A stretch of DNA of 64,000 nucleotides. Origin: an uncultured Erysipelotrichaceae bacterium. GTDB taxonomy: Bacteria > Bacillota_I > Bacilli_A > Erysipelotrichales > Erysipelotrichaceae. Positions 59,732 through 64,000 of the stretch are shown one piece after another. Each line of letters opens with the position of its first letter. Within the stretch, counting starts at the first letter, position 1. Location of the stretch: assembly GCA_945875435.1 (NCBI GenBank), contig CAMCKH010000003.1:1-64000 (forward strand). Direction: 5' to 3'. A program made the translations under genes and the position numbers. The notes beneath the pieces are model-generated. The model saw only the letters and a program-made list of their open reading frames with translations. It was not told the DNA's origin and made no database searches.

Positions 59732-59862
59732 ATTTGTTCACCTCCATCAAAATAAAAAGCAGGTTAAAGCCCACTATTCTTGTACTAATAAATGTAGCAC
59801 AGTACCCAAATCCTACGGATTTCAGGTGAGAAGTGGTCTTCTTCTTTCTACTAACTTTTTAT
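59732..59862 (-). ncRNA. L20-type leader of the infC-rpmI-rplT operon
   Basis: About 130 nt of leader precede infC. It has the conserved-looking AGAAGACCACTTCTCACC, repeated elements able to pair (GTACT with AGTAC) and an attenuator: AGTGGG / CCTGCT (two G-U pairs) followed by TTTTTATTTT (59758-59775). Position and gene content fit the Bacillota L20 leader, in which L20 binding promotes termination. Exact fold is not shown here. Confidence 0.65.
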
Positions 59863-59869
59863 CTTCTAA

Positions 59870-59898
59870 ATTATAACCATAAAATAATTATTTTTCAA
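59870..59898 (-). promoter_or_regulatory. Promoter of infC-rpmI-rplT
   Basis: TTGAAA (59893-59898), 17 bp and TATAAT (59870-59875) on the minus strand form a strong promoter; transcription should begin near 59862. Confidence 0.75.
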
Positions 59899-59923
59899 CT
59901 ATTTATACCAAATTTTATAAAAT

Positions 59924-59945
59924 AAAAAGCGTTAATACGCTTTTT
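59924..59945 (-). terminator. Terminator of the M26 protease gene
   Basis: On the minus strand AAAAAGCG / CGCTTTTT with a six-base loop is followed by ATTTTAT. The 5' arm overlaps the stop codon. Confidence 0.75.
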
Positions 59946-62900
59946 ATTCACTATAAATTGAATTTCTGAATTCATTTGTTGAATGTAAATAATATCTAAA
60001 TATTTCTTTTTTAAGATTTTTAACATTTTTCCCTTCAAAATTACCATTCTTTGCGGCTTTTAAATCTTCTTGAATAGCTTTTGCCATTAAATTCTTTAAA
60101 TCCTCATATGTATTATAAGTAACTCCTAAATATACAAACGGTTTTAAAGAATCTTTTTTAGCATAACGATTTGCATACATTGATTTTCTAAAATCATTAT
60201 AAGTTTGGTAACGATTGTCAAATGTTTTTTGTAAAATATAAGCATCTGATAAAACTTTACCTTCAGAAACAGCCTCTTTATTCAATTTATTAGAAACATA
60301 ATTAATATAACCATCATAACCAGCTTCGGCTAAAATTTCAAAACTGTTATGTTTAAATGATTGACTTCCAGGAGATCCTTTTTCTGTGGTGTAAGAACCA
60401 TAACGAGCTAGGAAACGGTTATCAGTATTATAAGTATTTCTTCCAACTTCTATTTGTTTTCCATTTTTATTAATTCTTCCAACCACAACTTGATTATCAA
60501 TCAAATCCTCAATTGTTCTAAATTCAAGAACATCCCATTCATCATCATTAAATCTTCTATACACTTCTTTACTGTGTGGTGAAATTGTACCGTCATTTAA
60601 TATTTCATCTTTTCTTTCAACCTTATTTATTAAATAACGAAGGTCATTTTTTGAAAGTTTGAGCATCTCTTCAGCTTCTGCGTAATTTAAAGTATAGATA
60701 ACATCGTAAGTTCCTCTTAAATACTCTTTTAATGCTTGAGCGTCAGTAAATCTTTCAGGGGTAGAGTTATGAATTAATTTATTTAATAAACTTCCATCTA
60801 AATAAGTATGATAATCAGTGTCGGTATTGATTCCGAAAGTTTCATCAGTATCGGCGTTTTCAATAGATTGGAGCATTCCGGTTGCGAAATCTTCCATACC
60901 CATTCCCAATCTTCTGCCGTAACCTAAGAAATATGTTCTGCCATCCATATTATGAACAATTTCATGAGTCATAATAGAAATTCCTTTTTTAACCATAAGA
61001 GTGTTAGACATATACCAAATAAAAGTTCCATCCGCATAGGCAGAAGTTCTATTATTTTTTCTCCACTCTCCAACAGGAGCAAAAAAATCTTTGACAGTAG
61101 AATTAGCATAAACAACTTCACTCTCATTTTTAGGAGCTTCATTTTCCTCTGTAACAATCATCCATTTTTTACCTTTTTCATCTAAAACATTAAAACCATC
61201 AAAAGTAACAATAGGAGTCATATTCAAATTATACATCTCATGTTTTTTTGGTTCAGGTAAAATACGATACCACATTTCAGCATTTAAGCTCATTTGTTTA
61301 GCAGTATTTTCAAGCAGTTTTTTCATTCCGTTAATTATTTCAAAATCATTATCGTAATTTCCAACCTCTGGAACTTTAAAATATTTTTCAAAAGGACTGA
61401 AAATTAAAGTTGTCATTGTTATTGAAATCGCAACTCCTCTATGACGCATAGTGAGTAATGGTAAAATCATTTTAGAATTATATTCGTTCTTATTAAAGAT
61501 TGTCCAAGCACTCACATCAACATGATTAAGTTCAGGTAATGAAGGTTTTTCTTCGTGGATTATAGCTTTAGTGGTATTTTTAAACCAATCATTAATTGTC
61601 ATTTCTGGAGCAAAAATATCTTTAAAGAAAATAAGATAATCACCTATGTTAGCTTTATTTGTAATAGGTGCTAAATATTTTTTATATGCTTTTGCAGTGT
61701 TAAAAGACATTAATAAATCTTCATTAATTTTTTTAGAATCGCTTGGAATAGGAATAGATCCTATTTGTTTTAAAAATTCAATGGCATTATGTTTGTTGCC
61801 GAAAATATCTTGATGATAAATAGTATAATCCGCAATGTTAACACCATTAAAATCAACATTATACCATCTAGTCATATAAGCAAGTCCTAAAAGAATTTTT
61901 TCTTTATTTTCTTTAATACGCTTAATAACCTGACTTGGATTAACTTTATTAGTGGTATCATTTAATAAATCATTTTCAATCATAGCTATTAAATGTTTTC
62001 TCAAGTTAGCCTTATTATTATCGAATGCATTTTTCAAATAATAAGGATCAACATTGTGTGCTTTTAAAGATTGATTAGCAACTTCAATATTTTCAGAAGA
62101 ATTATCAGGTTTTAAACCAAGACCTATAGAATGACTTAATAATTGATAAAAATAATATTTATAATCTGGACGAACATGCTTAACAACATCCATATACTCC
62201 AACGAAACAAGTTCATTAACCAAATCATCCAGCTCGCTTCCATATTCTTTAGCAAGTGTTTGTGGTGTATAAATAAGATTTGTTCCATTTATTTGATATT
62301 CTTGAATTAAAGTATCTTTAAATCCTTCAAGATAAGTTATATCTCTAATTTCTATACTTCCATCATCATAAACCATCATAATTCCGTTGGCACTTTCTTT
62401 ATTTTTCGATAGTTCATAGACAGGTTCTTTATCTTTTAATAAGATAATATTTTTAATAGTTTTATTAGCTATATTATCGCTATTTAATACCTTATTACCG
62501 TATTTAACAATAGTAGCCTTATTGTAATAAGGTAATAATTTTTCTATATTTTTATAAATAAAATCTTTAGCTGGATCGTAGTCTTTAATATTGGTGTAAT
62601 CAGTTTCTATTATCTTATGATCAAAATTACTATCGTTTATATCTGTAGTTATATTATAACTTTCAATTTTAGTTTGAGCCTCTTCAAAAGATAAAGAAAC
62701 AGGCTTATTATTTAAAGTATCATCTTTCCCAAAACTTACACCATCTACATAATAAGCATCCTTAACATTGGCAGTTTTATCGTTGGTATCACCGTAAATC
62801 TTGTGACCATTTTCAACTTTCGCAAGCATTACAACATTACGAATAACACCTCCTACATAAAGAGTTCCAGCAACACCACCAACTTGTGCATTGCTGATTG

Positions 62901-64000
62901 TTTTATTCACGATACTTCCTTTTACATAAGCTTGATTTATTCTAGCTCCACTGATCATACCACCAACTATACCACCCATTCTTCGTTCTTGATTGGTTAA
63001 AGCACCTGTCATTGACACATCAACTTTTGCTTTTTCAATCAATGAATTGGTGTTGGCAGAGCCTACAATTCCACCTGTGTAATTAGGAATATTATCATTT
63101 AAAATAATTTCTCCTTGATAAGAAACATTTCTAAGAACGCTGTTTTGGGTAATTCTACCTACTACTCCACCAATATTCCCAGGACCTTCTATCCTACCAC
63201 TTACAGAAACATCTTCTACAGTAGAATTTGTTAAAACCCCAGCAACCGTTGCGATATAAGCAACTTTAGAATTAATATCAACCTGTTTAAAATCAATATT
63301 TTTAACACTTCCATTAGTCATCTCTTTAAATAACGGAGCTTTTAAATCATAGATTGTGAATTTATTTTCACCATCTTGACCAATAAGTCTACCACTAAAA
63401 ACACCATCGAAATAATAATCTAATTTAGTTTTAACATTATTTTCTTCAACTTCTAAATCTTTTTCATTCGCAACTAAATCAGCACCCAAAATAAATTCAC
63501 CACTAGGATTTTCTCTAATCGCTTTGATTAATTCACTAAAATCATTATATACCCCTGGTTTTTCAATATTTTTAGGCATATAGAAAATATGATCATCTCC
63601 ATAACCCTCTTCTCTATCCTGCACAAGTTCTGGACTTGAAGCTGTTATTTTAAATACTATTTTTCCATTCATTTCGACTTCTTCAATGTTTTTCACCTGA
63701 AGAACAATGTCATTCATATTTTCACTGCTTATTTTAGTTACAAAACTGCTAAAATCATTTGGAATAGTTTTTAAATTAACTATTTTTTCATCACCATTAT
63801 ACAATGATATTCCTGTTATTCTTTTAATTTCAACCGACTTATCTTCTAGAATAAAATCATAAACACTTTCTTCCAAACTATTTGAATTACCTTCACCTAA
63901 ATCATAGGTTAAATAAGTTTTTAAAGTATAATCGATATCTAAAGGAATATCATTTATCACAAAATTTTCATCAATAGCTTCGGTGCTTAAAGTGGGAATC
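59944..64000 (-). CDS. M26-family zinc metalloprotease (ZmpB/IgA1 protease-like), N-terminus outside the window
   Basis: At least 1350 residues of a large surface protease are visible; the frame is open to the window edge, so the gene starts beyond 64000. The visible part begins with a region of unknown fold, then GLUG-type repeats (GNIGGVVGRITQNSVLRNVS, GGIVGSANTN, GGIVGGMISG, GGVAGTLYVGG; about 62850-63260), a helical domain, and the zinc site MTHEIVHNMD (60953-60975) with the third ligand probably in GMEDFATG (about 60890). This fits M26 enzymes such as ZmpB and IgA1 protease of streptococci and relatives, whose sortase anchor is N-terminal; no LPxTG occurs at the C-terminus. The host substrate is unknown. 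Confidence 0.85.
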   Translation of the reverse strand, partial: IPTLSTEAIDENFVINDIPLDIDYTLKTYLTYDLGEGNSNSLEESVYDFILEDKSVEIKRITGISLYNGDEKIVNLKTIPNDFSSFVTKISSENMNDIVLQVKNIEEVEMNGKIVFKITASSPELVQDREEGYGDDHIFYMPKNIEKPGVYNDFSELIKAIRENPSGEFILGADLVANEKDLEVEENNVKTKLDYYFDGVFSGRLIGQDGENKFTIYDLKAPLFKEMTNGSVKNIDFKQVDINSKVAYIATVAGVLTNSTVEDVSVSGRIEGPGNIGGVVGRITQNSVLRNVSYQGEIILNDNIPNYTGGIVGSANTNSLIEKAKVDVSMTGALTNQERRMGGIVGGMISGARINQAYVKGSIVNKTISNAQVGGVAGTLYVGGVIRNVVMLAKVENGHKIYGDTNDKTANVKDAYYVDGVSFGKDDTLNNKPVSLSFEEAQTKIESYNITTDINDSNFDHKIIETDYTNIKDYDPAKDFIYKNIEKLLPYYNKATIVKYGNKVLNSDNIANKTIKNIILLKDKEPVYELSKNKESANGIMMVYDDGSIEIRDITYLEGFKDTLIQEYQINGTNLIYTPQTLAKEYGSELDDLVNELVSLEYMDVVKHVRPDYKYYFYQLLSHSIGLGLKPDNSSENIEVANQSLKAHNVDPYYLKNAFDNNKANLRKHLIAMIENDLLNDTTNKVNPSQVIKRIKENKEKILLGLAYMTRWYNVDFNGVNIADYTIYHQDIFGNKHNAIEFLKQIGSIPIPSDSKKINEDLLMSFNTAKAYKKYLAPITNKANIGDYLIFFKDIFAPEMTINDWFKNTTKAIIHEEKPSLPELNHVDVSAWTIFNKNEYNSKMILPLLTMRHRGVAISITMTTLIFSPFEKYFKVPEVGNYDNDFEIINGMKKLLENTAKQMSLNAEMWYRILPEPKKHEMYNLNMTPIVTFDGFNVLDEKGKKWMIVTEENEAPKNESEVVYANSTVKDFFAPVGEWRKNNRTSAYADGTFIWYMSNTLMVKKGISIMTHEIVHNMDGRTYFLGYGRRLGMGMEDFATGMLQSIENADTDETFGINTDTDYHTYLDGSLLNKLIHNSTPERFTDAQALKEYLRGTYDVIYTLNYAEAEEMLKLSKNDLRYLINKVERKDEILNDGTISPHSKEVYRRFNDDEWDVLEFRTIEDLIDNQVVVGRINKNGKQIEVGRNTYNTDNRFLARYGSYTTEKGSPGSQSFKHNSFEILAEAGYDGYINYVSNKLNKEAVSEGKVLSDAYILQKTFDNRYQTYNDFRKSMYANRYAKKDSLKPFVYLGVTYNTYEDLKNLMAKAIQEDLKAAKNGNFEGKNVKNLKKEIFRYYLHSTNEFRNSIYSE

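Overview
The window is very AT-rich chromosomal DNA from a low-GC, Gram-positive, host-associated member of the Bacillota. Signs of this are an LPKTG sortase anchor, an M26-type surface metalloprotease, CcpA with typical cre sites, MurT/GatD homologues and Bacilli gene orders (ytxG-ytxH-ccpA-tyrS; infC-rpmI-rplT; rplS-lepB-rbgA-rnhB-dprA-topA-trmFO-xerC). UGA is a stop codon (for example at the scrA/scrB junction), so this is not a code-reassigned mollicute. The small, tightly overlapped genes would suit an Erysipelotrichales-like or related lineage, but the sequence alone does not fix the genus.

Layout. 1-6.3 kb: a giant cell-wall amylopullulanase with cre sites. 6.3-9 kb: a small membrane protein, then tgt-queA for queuosine. 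9-14.5 kb (minus): an operon with an MBOAT acyltransferase, an SGNH partner, a flippase, an aldose epimerase and thioredoxin. 14.5-17.5 kb: ytxG-ytxH-ccpA-tyrS. 17.6-21 kb: rnhC, metK, a gap and a PepSY lipoprotein. 21-28.4 kb: a complete type II-A CRISPR-Cas locus (array, csn2, cas2, cas1, cas9, divergent tracrRNA). 28.5-33.2 kb: an aminotransferase, a P1B-4 metal ATPase, a flavin disulfide reductase and two tRNAs. 33.3-38.8 kb: glycogen synthesis glgC-D-A-B. 38.8-44.1 kb: sucrose uptake and catabolism scrA-B-R-K. 44-51.3 kb: a short CCA-type nucleotidyltransferase, a lysine-riboswitch ABC transporter, a TrmH-like protein, a divergent murT-gatD pair, a DUF402 protein and thiamine pyrophosphokinase. 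51.3-59.9 kb: housekeeping clusters, ending in infC with an L20-type leader. 59.9-64 kb: an M26 metalloprotease whose start lies outside the window.

A carbohydrate theme links several parts: extracellular glucan breakdown, sucrose import and intracellular glycogen storage all carry candidate cre sites, and ccpA itself is in the window.

Three things stand out. (1) At least nine genes start six or seven bases after a TATAAT-like box with no room for a ribosome binding site, which predicts widespread leaderless mRNAs beside genes with strong Shine-Dalgarno sites. (2) The MurT/GatD pair has lost the expected glutaminase histidine and most of the zinc ribbon. (3) The CRISPR locus can be read in unusual detail: leader anchoring motif, a degenerate last repeat in exact register, a 32-nt newest spacer, and a tracrRNA whose 5' end is self-complementary and whose promoter overlaps the predicted cas9 promoter.
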